In this document: in pieces, positions 11,101 through 21,153 of the stretch | Layout: the number at the start of each line of letters is the position of its first letter | How positions within the stretch are numbered: position 1 is the first letter of the stretch | Source of the DNA: Episyrphus balteatus | Taxonomy: Eukaryota; Arthropoda; Insecta; Diptera; Syrphidae | Length of the DNA stretch: 64,000 bases | Direction of reading: 5' to 3' | Assembly (NCBI RefSeq): GCF_945859705.1 | Contig: NC_079136.1 | Span: forward strand, 909,501 to 973,500 | Translations under genes and position numbers: made by a program | Notes under the pieces: generated by a model | Databases searched by the model: none | Seen by the model: only the letters and a program-made list of their open reading frames with translations | What the model was told of the DNA's origin: nothing

Positions 11101-12460
11101 CATGATTTCATCGTGTCGTCCTGTCCCAGGAGAAGCAAGAGCGAAAAACTTCACAACCAAAAATTAACATTGTAATTTTAAATTGACAAAGGTTTTTCCA
11201 ATGCATGTTTTGCATTTTTATTACTTCCGGAACACACAATTTTCGAAAACATGTCAGTTCCATTTTATTCGTTTCCTTTTTCTTATAACCCGCAGGAGAA
11301 GCAAAAACAGGATCAGAAATAGCAACAGCAGCTAACAACCGCAAAATGCTCAACCCTAAACAATTTCACACATCTGGTAGCGTTGGTAGCGGTTGTGATG
11401 ATGACGGAGTAGGGTAGGAGAGGGTTAAGAGGGGTAGCTAACCAGAACACACATTGAATAAGAGTTCGTCTTTTTCTTTCTGTGGGGGTCTCTCCATCTC
11501 TGATGTCGAAAGGAGACCCGACAAAACTTGATAGAAAAGTTTAGAAATAGAATGGGAGGTAGGAGATGGAGGTTTTGTTTAAGAATCAACCCAGACGACT
11601 CTCGATTTAATTAGAAACCATTTTGCCGCCCGCCTTTACACTTCTTTTAGTACCGTGTTTGGTGTTCGGTGTACGCATCGAATTACGGCATGAACACGCG
11701 CTACATTCTGTTGTGTGGCCCATTAATCCGGTCGGAATCGGAAGCCTGACGGTAAACTTTTAAGAAATTCCCTTCAAAAGCAAGAAAGAAACAATAATTG
11801 ATCTAATATTGTTTCCGCAACATTTTTTCTCTAAAAAAAAAAAGGACCGGACCGAAAAGAGTGTATTTCTTTGTTATTTCCTTTTATTGGATTCTAGCGG
11901 ACAAGCGACCGACGATGGACGATGACGACCGACGCGAGGGAATATGATGTGTGGAATTGGTTTTGTTTATGTCCGGGAAAAGCAATAATTGAATCAATAA
12001 AGTTTTTGCGATTTTTTTTTTTTTTTTTGAAGAACTTGCCGCCCTCAAACAATTACTATATACAAGTTTATGACTGCCAATTTGGATTCATTCAATTCCA
12101 TCCACAGCCACATTCAGTTTTATTGGAGCCAGCCGGGTATAGTGGAGATATAAAAATGAAACATTGCCTCATTTGTATTCGGCTGGGGTGCGATGTTTGA
12201 TACGCTTTTGAGTGAGAATGGGGGTGAAAGTGGGGTGGTGATGTGTTCTTTGATCCTTGGGATTTAATTTTCATTATTATTATACATATATTTTTCTGTT
12301 TTGGATAGAATTAAAACATGAATTGGGCTATAACGGATATTATAACAATTTTCCAATCACTGGGTTGGGTTAATTGCTATTTTGCCTTGTTTTTCGCTGA
12401 TTTATTTGCCTCATAATAAAATAAAAAAATCGGCGAAAATTAATTGTTTGATGTTTTGTC
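8113..12460. other. Mostly single-copy non-coding DNA
   Basis: No convincing frame is present. At 8370-8383 is CGCACAGTGGTGCC, whose complement recurs at 23691-23704. At 8515-8600, ATGGCGGTCAGAATAAGC resembles ATGGCGGCCAGAAGAAGC at about 22373, so this is likely a diverged dispersed repeat. The part from 11350 to 12270 is less AT-rich and more complex. It includes a TTAATTAG homeodomain-type core near 11608, and could be a conserved regulatory segment, but nothing shows this directly. Confidence 0.4.
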
Positions 12461-12596
12461 AGTATTTTTATTTATTAGTATCACTGTTTTTGCAAACAAA
12501 AATAAAAATATGTATTTTATAGTATTGAATTTCGCAATATTCATATCTATTCTGATATTCTGATGCTATACCAAGCGATTTTTTCTTAACATTTAA

Positions 12597-12922
12597 CATC
12601 GCAATCCATAATTCAATATAATAACTGTTTCGCATTTTGACTGCGCACAATTATTTCGCAATTGATGTAACAAAATTAATTAATTTGATTTGTATTAAAT
12701 AGCATATGTTTAAATATTGTTTCGCATTGGAATCTATAAGAAGCTAGTAGATTTCGCAATCATCGCAATCCATATTTCAATATAATAACTGTTTCGCTTT
12801 TTGATTTCGCACAATTATTTCGCAATTGATGTTACAAAATTTATTAATTTAATTTGTATTAAATAGCATGTGTTTAAATATTGTTTCGCATTGGAATCTA
12901 TAAGAAGCTAGTAGATTTCGCA
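12597..12922 (+). repeat. 164-bp direct duplication rich in TTTCGCA
   Basis: Two adjacent units begin CATCGCAATCCATA at 12597 and 12761. They share TTCAATATAATAACTGTTTC, ATTATTTCGCAATTGATGT, TTTGTATTAAATAGCAT and TTGTTTCGCATTGGAATC. They differ at scattered bases, so the duplication is not brand new. The neighbourhood (12.4-13.4 kb) repeats TTTCGCAA-like words outside the two units as well. Confidence 0.85.
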
Positions 12923-13307
12923 CGAAATTTAATTTCTATTTGCGTAACAATGCAGTATTAACCTGCGACGTTTAGTTTTGAAACAAATGAGTATCTTATG
13001 ACATTTTATTTTATGCCAATTACATGCGAAACAAGGTTATGTCATGAGAAATGACAATTAGAAAAAAAGTAGGGACACATTTATGTATGGATAGTGCTGA
13101 ATTAATGATTTGCAAAACAAATTATGTAATTGTCGTTATGATTCAAACAAACATATTTTTTTTGCAAAATTTTGAACGAACTTCCTATATTTACCTACTT
13201 CGCAATATTTTGCGAGGTAGGTTTTTGTTTCTGCAAAATATAGAATTTCGCAAAATATAGTCTTAAGAGTTTTGCAATTTTCAGTTCTGTTGGTTACGAA
13301 TGCGAGT

Positions 13308-13542
13308 TGCCAAAAAATCGAAAATCCCGAAAACACATAATTCTGAAGACCCAAAATACAGAATAAGACTTAAATTAAAATATTTTCGCAAATTTTTCAT
13401 TTTATATAATTTTTTTTTGGAATATCGATTTCATGAATTTGTGTTTTCAAGATTTTGAAGTTTTCGAGAATTTGGGTTTTCGATATTCTGGGTTTTCTCG
13501 ATTTAAAGTTTTCGGGATTTTGGGTTTTCGGGATTCTGTTTC
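13308..13542. repeat. Degenerate GGGTTTTCGGGATTTT minisatellite
   Basis: Short irregular units of about 15-20 bp of the type GGGTTTTCGAtATTCTGGG, TTTTCGGGATTTTGGG and TTTTCGGGATTCTG run from about 13440 to 13540. A complementary block (CGAAAATCCCGAAAAC) lies at about 13318-13333. Unit length varies too much for a clean tandem call. Confidence 0.6.
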
Positions 13543-15438
13543 AACCTGAATAAGGCACTTTTGAGTTAAACAAAAATGGATTAAAAAAGGCAAAACTGAA
13601 CCTTGGGACTACAGTTAAAGCAATAAACATTTAATAAAATTTGTGATTAAATGAGGTCCAAGTCCTACGTTATGTATCCTTCAAAAACCTTGTATATTAA
13701 TGTCTCTTTAAATTACAGATACAAAAATTTAATAAAAATAGTGTAAAAAAAAAGTAATTAATGACAGCACGACAAAGTGGTATAAAAATTAATCAAAACA
13801 TTTCTAAGAAGATCAAGGATATACTCTTGATTCACCAAAGAAAAAAAAAAAACAAAGTTCAAAAATGTTAGGTATACTTGATGAAAACGTCATAAGTTCG
13901 TAGTGTCTCATTTTTCATATTATTTTTTTTTATTTTTGTATTTATTAATTTCTCTTTTTATTTCTTCTTCATCATCAAAGTCAAAGAATTTCTGCAGTCG
14001 TCATTTTTTTGTACAAAGGCAAAGGGCGTGACTTATGAGCATGTGCTTTAAATGTTCATCCTTTGAGTTTTAAGATATACGCCGCCAACGCCGTCGTCTC
14101 CATTAACACAACTGCCTTATCCTTGTTGTCATCGTTGTTGTTGTTGGTGTCCTTCTACAAAGGTATTAATGCCTCTTTAAAATGTCAGAGATTCCGCAAG
14201 TTGACTTTTGCGCTGCCAGCTTTTCCATATAAATTTTTTGTTGGCTTATATAAGATAGAATAAATATTTTGTTAACATAATGAACAATGAATAGACATCG
14301 CACCATAACCAGACACCCATCACACCCACACATCTTTATTATAATTTATTTATTTTATCCATCCACACTCGCTCATACACATCGTGCTTATAAGTTCATG
14401 GGACTCTTGAATCGATTATTATTTTCAAAAAAAGGGTTTTTAGCTGAAAAAAATACTAAAATTCACTGATTAAAGAGAAGAGCCCATTAGGGTGGGTAAC
14501 TAAAAATAGAATTGCTAAGATTTTGTGGGGGTTAAGAATTCAAATTTACTTACTTTTTTGTTGGGTAAAAAAAAAGGAGTGTAATTCTTGACCTTTAATT
14601 TGTTCGTTGATTTGATATTGCTTTAGACCGAAAATGGTGTAGGTTTCAACACGGAACAAGGTCAAAGATAACTTAACCAAAGGAAAAGGGCGTATGCTCC
14701 CTCCGTTGAAAATTAGAGGACTACCTATATTTTTTTTATTTGAAGAGTGGTATATCCAAGTGTTTTTCGGTCCATAAAAACTTTGGTTTCGAAAAAGGTT
14801 TAAACCAACGCGACGAGCTATTAAATAATAGGTGCGCCAAACATCAAAAATTAATTTTGGAAATTTTAAGATTTGATAATATTGACATTACGAAGAGAGA
14901 AGTGGTTAATATAAAATGATTGAACTTATTGATTATGCGAGAGAAAGGTTTCACAGCAGCTGAAATAAATTTTGTTTATTTTTCAAACTTAATGAAAAAA
15001 TTTTGCTTGTTATAAGAACTAAGAATTTAAAGAGTCTATAAAAAGATATTGGGACAAAGGTTGTTTTTTTTTAAAGAAAAGATGAATTCAGAATTAGTAC
15101 CATAAAAAAAGTGCCAACATATCGGCAGACGAAGATATGATATGGTTGGAGTGCCGCAAGATTGAATAATTAGGTCAATACTTTTTTTGTTTTTGAGGAG
15201 TTAATTCACTTTTTCAATCTTTTTTCCAAAAATGAGAAATAGAATTGGAATTATGAAATAATTTGTTAAAGAATTCCCTTTCTTAAATGGCGCACAACAA
15301 GACTTAATTAATTTAAATGGTTTCAATTAAATAAATAACGATTGATTTTTTTTTAATTCGCCATGTTAAGAGGGGTTTTAACTAAGGAAACTTAATAAAT
15401 GGAAACCGATAAATGGCGCGCAAATTAAAACAAAATAC
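13543..15438. other. AT-rich non-coding DNA, no gene seen
   Basis: No repeat family was recognised. A GTTGTTGTT run near 14132-14147 lies in a somewhat complex segment with no acceptable coding pattern. Confidence 0.45.
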
Positions 15439-15441
15439 ATA

Positions 15442-15690
15442 TCGTCGGTCTCATGAGAAAACCTCGTAACTCCCAAAATCAAAATTTTACAGGAGAGACG
15501 AAAGAGTAAACAAACAATAGAGTAGTTGGGAAGAAACGCGCTGTGCAAAATTTGAATTTAAGTCTATTTAGAGTTTTCGGAATGACCCCAAATTCTGGGT
15601 TGCTCCGCTGACATATTTTCTAAAGAATGGCATTCAAAAGTCATTTTTGAAAAAAAGTGGAGTTACGAGGTTTTCTCATGAGACCGACGA
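15442..15690. mobile_element. MITE with 32-bp perfect TIRs and TA target duplication
   Basis: A 249-bp element starts TCGTCGGTCTCATGAGAAAA and continues CCTCGTAACTCC; the right end (15659-15690) is its exact complement. TA lies immediately outside both ends. The first seven bases and the AACTCC at the inner edge match the TCGTCGGTGAAACC MITE family at 1461, 23424 and 25851, but the middle of the TIR differs. It is therefore a sister family, probably moved by the same kind of transposase. There is no coding capacity. Confidence 0.85.
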
Positions 15691-15840
15691 TATTTTAAGA
15701 ATGAAGCTTAATTCTGTTTCTGATTTTTTTTTTGTACCCTGGTTATTGGATTAATGAGGTCGCATTAAACCAAATATGGCGCCCTCTAGAAGCAAAACTC
15801 TTAAAATTGGTTTTGTTTTGGTTCAATGACACTTCATGAG

Positions 15841-15912
15841 AACCTCAAAATAGTTTTGGGATTAATTTTTTTTAATATATTCATCAAAAATTTTAATCCC
15901 AAAACTATTGCA
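15841..15912. repeat. Short hairpin (AATAGTTTTGGGATTAA)
   Basis: AATAGTTTTGGGATTAA at about 15849-15865 is followed by its complement at about 15893-15909. The outer bases CCTcaA and TTGCAGG also pair in part. The loop is about 27 nt and AT-rich. It may be a miniature element or a simple hairpin. Confidence 0.6.
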
Positions 15913-15945
15913 GGTTTTTATATTTTCAGTTTTTAGTAGTGTCTA

Positions 15946-16353
15946 ATCAAGGGGCACGGTAGTGCCCAGCCAAGTTCTCTAGCAACTTTGGCACTACACC
16001 CTTATTTACAGGAAACAACTCAGGCCATTTTCGACCCCCCCTCTAACTTCCACACCAAAGATGCTAGAAATTTCAAACTCGCTACATTTATTGAGCTTGT
16101 CAAAACCAAACTCCTCACAAAATTTCAGCCTTTTACGATGAGTAGTTTCTGAGATATAGGGCTTCAAAAATCGCAAAAACCGTAACTGACTGACTGACTC
16201 ACTCACTCACTCACTGACAGATCATCAAAATTATGGGGAACTTCCCGTTAACGTAGAAACTTGAAATTTTACACGGTGATAGATTTTCAATTCAGGGGGC
16301 GTGGCATCCGCCCATTTCCGCTGAATTTTCATCAAATATTATAGAGCACTTCT
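15946..16353 (+). repeat. Left arm of 2.2-kb foldback
   Basis: This arm pairs with 17701-18143. It ends with one 147-bp-type unit in reverse orientation (GGGGGCGTGGCATCCGCCC near 16297). Confidence 0.85.
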
Positions 16354-16354
16354 A

Positions 16355-16498
16355 AATCAAAATTTTATTGATACGAATTTGAACCCGAACTTTAGAACTT
16401 GGTGCACTTTTACATCTCAGTACTTTTTGTGCCAGCATAATTTCAACATAGGAGAACTTGGCTCCTTTATTTACAGTAATGTTTTTTGTTGTGATATC
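16355..16498 (+). repeat. Internal ~143-bp segment, copy A
   Basis: It runs from ATCAAAATTTTATTGATACG to ATGTTTTTTGTTGTGATAT. It includes TTGTGCCAGCATAATTTCAA and ATAGGAGAACTTGGCTCC. Copies B and C are at 16588 and 16796. Confidence 0.85.
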
Positions 16499-16587
16499 GT
16501 TTTACTAGAAAGCCTTCTTGAATCTTGAGAGGACAGAAATGTATGGCTAATAAAAATTTAACTTAAAACCTCAATATAGTTATTACA

Positions 16588-16747
16588 TATCACAACAAAA
16601 ACATTACTGTTAAAAAAAGAGCCAAGTTATCCTATGTTGAAATTATGCTGGCACAAAAAGTATTGAGATATAAAAGTGTACCAAGTTCTAAAGCTTGGGT
16701 TCAAATTCGTATCAATAAAATTTTGATTGCTTACTTGCCAATTTTTG
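16588..16747 (-). repeat. Internal ~143-bp segment, copy B (inverted)
   Basis: This is the complement of copies A and C. With C it forms a hairpin whose stem continues inward through TTGCTTACTTGCCAATTTTTG-type sequence to a loop of about 30 nt (16748-16779). Confidence 0.85.
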
Positions 16748-16779
16748 TTTTAAATACCGATTTTTAAAGTTATTTCAAA

Positions 16780-16937
16780 AATTTGCCAAGTAAACAATCA
16801 AAATTTTATTGATACGAATTTGAACCCAAGCTTTAGAACTTGGTACACTTTTATATCTCAATACTTTTTGTGCCAGCATAATTTCAACATAGGATAACTT
16901 GGCTCTTTTTTTAACAGTAATGTTTTTGTTGTGATTT
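16780..16937 (+). repeat. Internal ~143-bp segment, copy C
   Basis: Closer to B than to A. For example, B and C share GATAACTTGGCTCTTTTTTT where A reads GAGAACTTGGCTCCTTTATT. This suggests the B-C inversion arose after the A duplication, or that B and C convert each other. Confidence 0.8.
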
Positions 16938-16959
16938 CACTACTTTTTGCAAGGTATGG

Positions 16960-17780
16960 CTGTAAAATTGAAAATCTCTATATTTGATGAAAATTCAGTG
17001 AAAATGGGCGGTTGCCACGCCCCCTGGCTGAAATTCTCAAACTTTAATTTTTTTCCTTTGTATAAACTACCATCTCTACCATTCTACCAAATTTCAAAAT
17101 TCTACGATAATCAGAAGTGCTCTATTATATTTAATGAAAATTCAGCGGAAATGGGCGGTTGCCACGCCCCCTGGCTGAAATTCTCAAACTTTAATTTTTT
17201 TCCTTTGTATAAACTACCATCTCTACCATTCTACCAAATTTCAAGATTCTACGATAATCAGAAGTGCTCTATAATATTTGATGAAAATTCAGCGGAAATG
17301 CACGGTCGCCACGCCCCCTGGTTGAAATTCTCAGATTTAAATTTTTTTCCTTTGTATAAACTACCAGATCTACCATTCTACCAAATTTCAAGATACTCCG
17401 ATAATCAGAAGGGCTCTAAAATATTTAATGAAAATTCAGCGGAAATGGGCGGTTGCCACGCCCCCTGGCTAAAATTCTCAAATTTTAAATTTTTTCCTTT
17501 GTATAAATTACTAGCTCTACCATTCTACCAAATTTCATGATTCTACGATAATCAGAAGTGCTCTATAATATTTGATGAAAATTCAGTGAAAATGGGCGGT
17601 TGCCACGCCCCCTGGCTAAAATTCTCAAATTTTAAATTTTTTCCTTTGTATAAACTATCAGCTCTACCATTCTACCAAATTTCAAGATTCTACGATAATC
17701 AGAAGTGCTCTATAATAATTGATTAAAATTCGGCGAAAATGGGCGGTTACCACGCCCCCTGAATTGAAAATCTCAAATTT
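16960..17780 (+). repeat. 147-bp minisatellite, six units
   Basis: ATGGGCGGTTGCCACGCCCC recurs at 17004, 17151, 17298 (variant ATGCACGGTCGCC), 17445, 17592 and 17739, exactly 147 bp apart each time. Because 147 is divisible by three, a 197-codon frame (16947-17540) stays open through four units until a TGA. Its 49-residue repeats show no protein-like constraint and the frame breaks in unit 4. GGGCGGTTGCCACGCCC is a near-palindrome in every unit. Confidence 0.92.
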
Positions 17781-18143
17781 TCGATTTTTTCCTTTGTATA
17801 CACCACAAGTCCTATCACCATGTAAAATTTCAAGTTTCTACGATAGCGGGAAGGTCTCCATAATTTTGATGATCTGTCAGTGAGTCAGTGAGTCAGTGAG
17901 TCAGTTACGGTTTTCGCGATTTTTGAAGTCCTTTATCTCAGAAACTATTCATCGTAAGAAGCTGAAATTTTGTGAGGAATTTGGGTTCGGCGAGCTTAAC
18001 AAATGTAGCGAGTTTGAAATTTCTGGCATCTTTGGTGTGGATGTTAGAGGGGGGTCGAAAATGGCCTGAGTTGTTTCCTGTAAATAAGGGTGTAGTGCCA
18101 AAGTTGCTAGAGAACTTGGCTGGGCACTACCGTGCCCCTTGAT
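17701..18143 (-). repeat. Right arm of 2.2-kb foldback
   Basis: Complement of 15946-16353. It ends in CGTGCCCCTTGAT at 18143 and directly abuts the hairpin MITE that follows. Confidence 0.85.
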
Positions 18144-18262
18144 AACTTAACTTGTTTTTCTGTTTAGGCTATAGATCTATTTTGATAACTAAAAAAAAAA
18201 AAAAAAAGTAATTAGTTATCAAAAACGACCTTTAGCCTACACAGAAAAACAAGTTAAGTTAT
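18142..18262. mobile_element. 121-bp hairpin MITE abutting the foldback
   Basis: ATAACTTAACTTGTTTTTCTG (18142-18162) is exactly complementary to 18242-18262. A second inner pair, TTTTGATAACT (18180-18190) and AGTTATCAAAA (18214-18224), brackets a poly-A run. It shares its first two bases with the end of the neighbouring foldback, so the two elements either target each other or form one compound end. Confidence 0.75.
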
Positions 18263-18397
18263 TTAACAAAGGTCACGAAGAAAGGAATAATAGTTATTAC
18301 ATATATTTGTATTGTGATAAAAAAAAAATATTTATTTATTTCTCTTTGCAAACTATAATCAAAAATATATAAAAATTCCTCTTCTCTCTCTTTCCAG

Positions 18398-18436
18398 GTA
18401 AACCAACAAACAGATCACCATAACTTTCAACAGCAC
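18398..18436 (+). promoter_or_regulatory. Candidate recursive splice site or 39-nt microexon
   Basis: A strong pyrimidine tract, CTCTTCTCTCTCTTTCCAG, ends at the AG of 18396-18397 and is followed at once by GTAAAC. Acceptor-then-donor, (Y)nNCAG|GT, is the form of ratcheting sites known from long fly introns. The site could also be a plain acceptor. In that case a 39-nt exon runs to CAC|GTAAGC at 18436, length divisible by three. Only one frame is open, reading VNQQTDHHNFQQH, a Gln/His-rich composition common in fly regulatory proteins. A donor shortly downstream is also expected for recursive sites that pass through exon definition. The peptide was not recognised. Either reading implies the window lies inside a + strand gene. 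Confidence 0.4.
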
Positions 18437-20198
18437 GTAAGCTCATCTTAATAATTATTTATTATCTACTTTTTTACATAAAATATCATAAGAAAAAAAA
18501 AATAATTTTTCCTCTTTTTAATAAAATTTTGTCCTCAATTTATGAAGTTATGCCCAAATTACGTATTATTTTCATTACAATGCAAAAGCAACGAATAAAG
18601 TATACAATAATTTCCCTATGTTCTGTTATGAAATTTCCAAGAATTTTGTTATAAGGAAAAATGAAAATATGAGAAGAAAAAAAGTTTCAAAACTTGCAAA
18701 ATAAAAAAAAAAAAGTTCCAGTTAAGGAATTTATCTAGACGAGAAATATTATTATCAACGTAAATTAATTCTAAGATTTTCCTTAAGCAACAACATAACG
18801 ACAATATATCCCAGGACCAGGACAAAAAAAAAACAAGACAAAATATGAAAATAAAATAGATTCCATTTCATTCCTTCTATGCGCAATTTTAATAATCATC
18901 TTTCTTTTGTATTGCTTTTGGTTCCTCCTTCGTCCTTTTTGGTGGTTTTGTCATGGCTTTTTCTTAGCTTTTCTATATACAAACGAAAAACGAAATATAA
19001 ATCAAATAAAATAAGTCCTTACCGAACTTTTTTTCTGCCAATGAGGCGAACAAATTAATGAAAACAACCGCATTCAGTCATCTTGGAGATGCCAATGTCT
19101 GTTTTTATCTTTGTGTCTGTGTGTTCTGATTACAATGAGTTCAAAAGCGAGATTAATTACCACCACCAACACAATGATAATGCACCCCATACCAAAACCA
19201 GGAAGAAGTTACTTACGAGTGAGGTCCTGGGCATTGTATACATTTTTAAAAGAAGATTCCTTTGCCTTGAACTAATTCCCTTTTGGCCAAGAAAGGTGAA
19301 CGAATATAATAGCTTTTGGGGATTCGCGTTGTTTCCCGAATAAAAATACGATGATAGATCATTTTCTATAGAGAAGATGCTTTTTCGCCTCCTCTCGGTA
19401 CTTCTTGCCCAAAACAGTAACATTAATTTCGTTACATTAAAATTGTCATAAATCACCCGAGTACATATTTTTCCATTTATTTGTGAGCTTACGTTAGGGC
19501 TCAAACTGCTTGTTAAGATTTTCAATGTGAAATATTGTCTACGACCGAGTAGTTGCTTTGGTCTAAGAGGGTGCTGGCTGGTTCTAGGGAAGATGCAAAT
19601 TAATGTGGGCAACAGAAAATGAAAAAATAATAATGAAACTAATTGTCCTGTTTCCAGATTTTTGTTTGATTAATAACAACCAACTCTGCGCCGCCATTGC
19701 AATCGCTTACATTTTAATTTAACTGTGTTTATGTTTACATCGTCGAATTAATTAAAAAAAAAAAAAAAAACTTAAAAATTATGTGTTGTTTAAATAAAAA
19801 TATGATTATTGCGTTTGAAATGCAAACAACAACAAAAAAATATCCTTGAAATGGTTAGCGAAGTTATAACTCATTGGTTATTAATTTTTTTAGTGATGAT
19901 GAATGCGAATGGGCAGTTCTTGTTAAAATTCATTATATTTTTAATTTATCTTTTTAGCAGAAAAAAAGATTGTTTCATACAAATGAACCATTTAATAATA
20001 AATTAATTTTATAAAACTGATTTCATTTTTCAAGTGCTTCAAAAGAGGTTTCTTATTTATTTATTCTTTTAAGGCAAATTAATAGCAAGTATACCAACAA
20101 CTTTTTTTTCTTTTCTGTGTTATTTATCACCAGAAAGGAATCAATTTACTATTAATTTAAAATTTAATTTATCGCAAAAAGTTTTACACACAAATAGT
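18437..20198. other. AT-rich non-coding DNA
   Basis: No gene was recognised. The longest frame (19157-19612, minus, 151 codons) has no family resemblance and overlaps a plus-strand frame of equal quality. Poly-A runs are seen at about 18195 and 19755. Confidence 0.45.
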
Positions 20199-21098
20199 CC
20201 AGTAATTTTAGGTTTTATCTGCGGAAAAATTCCTACTGGGCTCGATTTTGGTATAGACCTTCGTTACGGCGTTGTTATGAAGATGTGAAAAATCGACATT
20301 GATATCGTGTCCGCGTTAAGAGTTATAGGGGTCAAAAGGTCACAAAAACTGGTTTTTCACGATTTTCAGCAAAACGGTAAGTCTTATCAAAAAATTTTCA
20401 ATGCAAGAATTGTAGACCAGATTATTATATATAAAAAGTGTCATGACACTTTTTTTCCTAAGACCCACCGTTTCTTAGGTATAACGATTCAAAAAGTTGA
20501 AGTTTAGTTGTAATCGTCATAATCCTATTCCTGAAAAAAAAACTCCTAACTGAAAAGTTCCTGAAATTTCATTATTTTTTTAGCTTGAATTTCGTTCCTC
20601 AACTGTTAAGAATATGGGGAAACCAAAAAAAAAAAATGGAAATTTTCGCCATTTTTCCGATTGGGGCCCTTCTCCCGAAACCATTTCCCTGGGAATTTTT
20701 GTTTAGAATATGTCTAAAAATATACAGGGTGTGCAATAGAGAATGGACAACCCTAAAACGGCTTATAGCTACACTTATGATTGTTCTAAAAACAGATAGA
20801 AAAAAGTTCTATCGCAACCAGTTCATAAAATATGGACTTTTTTTCGTTCAGTGTATTTTAAATTTTATCATCTTATGTTTTCGTTCACTACAACCACGAA
20901 TGAATGAATTTTATTTATTTCTTTTTTTTATAATTTTCTACAATAATTGGATGAGTACATAAACACTTTAAAAATTTCATAGCTATTGCACATTTTCGTA
21001 AAAAAAATTTTGAAATCTGTTTTTTGATGCAAAATGTAAAAAAAGTATTTTATGAAAAATTTTAAACACCTGTGGTATTAAATAAATCTATAGAAACC
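20199..21098 (+). repeat. Left arm of 1.86-kb palindrome
   Basis: It contains a 66-codon frame (20307-20507) and a 125-codon frame (20585-20962) that are mirrored in the other arm. Neither resembles a known protein. It includes ATACAGGGTGTGCAATAGAG, a word reminiscent of insect dispersed repeats. Confidence 0.85.
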
Positions 21099-21153
21099 TT
21101 TCTTAAAAATATTCTGGTATAAGGAGAATATTTTTAAGAAAGTTGGCCACCTA

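Larger units (their letters stand above)
15946..18143. mobile_element. 2.2-kb foldback element with nested inverted repeats
   Basis: The arms of about 410-440 bp are 15946-16353 (left) and 17701-18143 (right). Both begin ATCAAGGGGCACGGTAGTGC, which can itself form a hairpin, and continue through AGTTCTCTAGCAACTTTGGC. They then hold a tetranucleotide run (GACTGACTGACTCACTCAC) and a unit of the internal 147-bp repeat. The left arm has lost about 38 bp of that unit. Inside are three copies of a ~143-bp segment in +,-,+ order and a six-unit minisatellite. Frames seen in both arms contain unshared stops, so they are not genes. Long arms with internal tandem repeats recall Drosophila FB elements in plan, but not visibly in sequence. 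Confidence 0.82.

Noticed and set aside
13440..13542. GGGTTTTCGGG units as telomeric repeat
   Set aside because: Unit length and sequence vary and do not match TTAGG or other insect telomere repeats.
16947..17540. 197-codon frame with 49-residue repeats
   Set aside because: It exists because the minisatellite period of 147 bp is divisible by three. There is no domain, and the frame ends in unit 4.
19157..19612. 151-codon minus-strand frame
   Set aside because: No motif is present, a plus-strand frame overlaps it, and composition is like neighbouring non-coding DNA.
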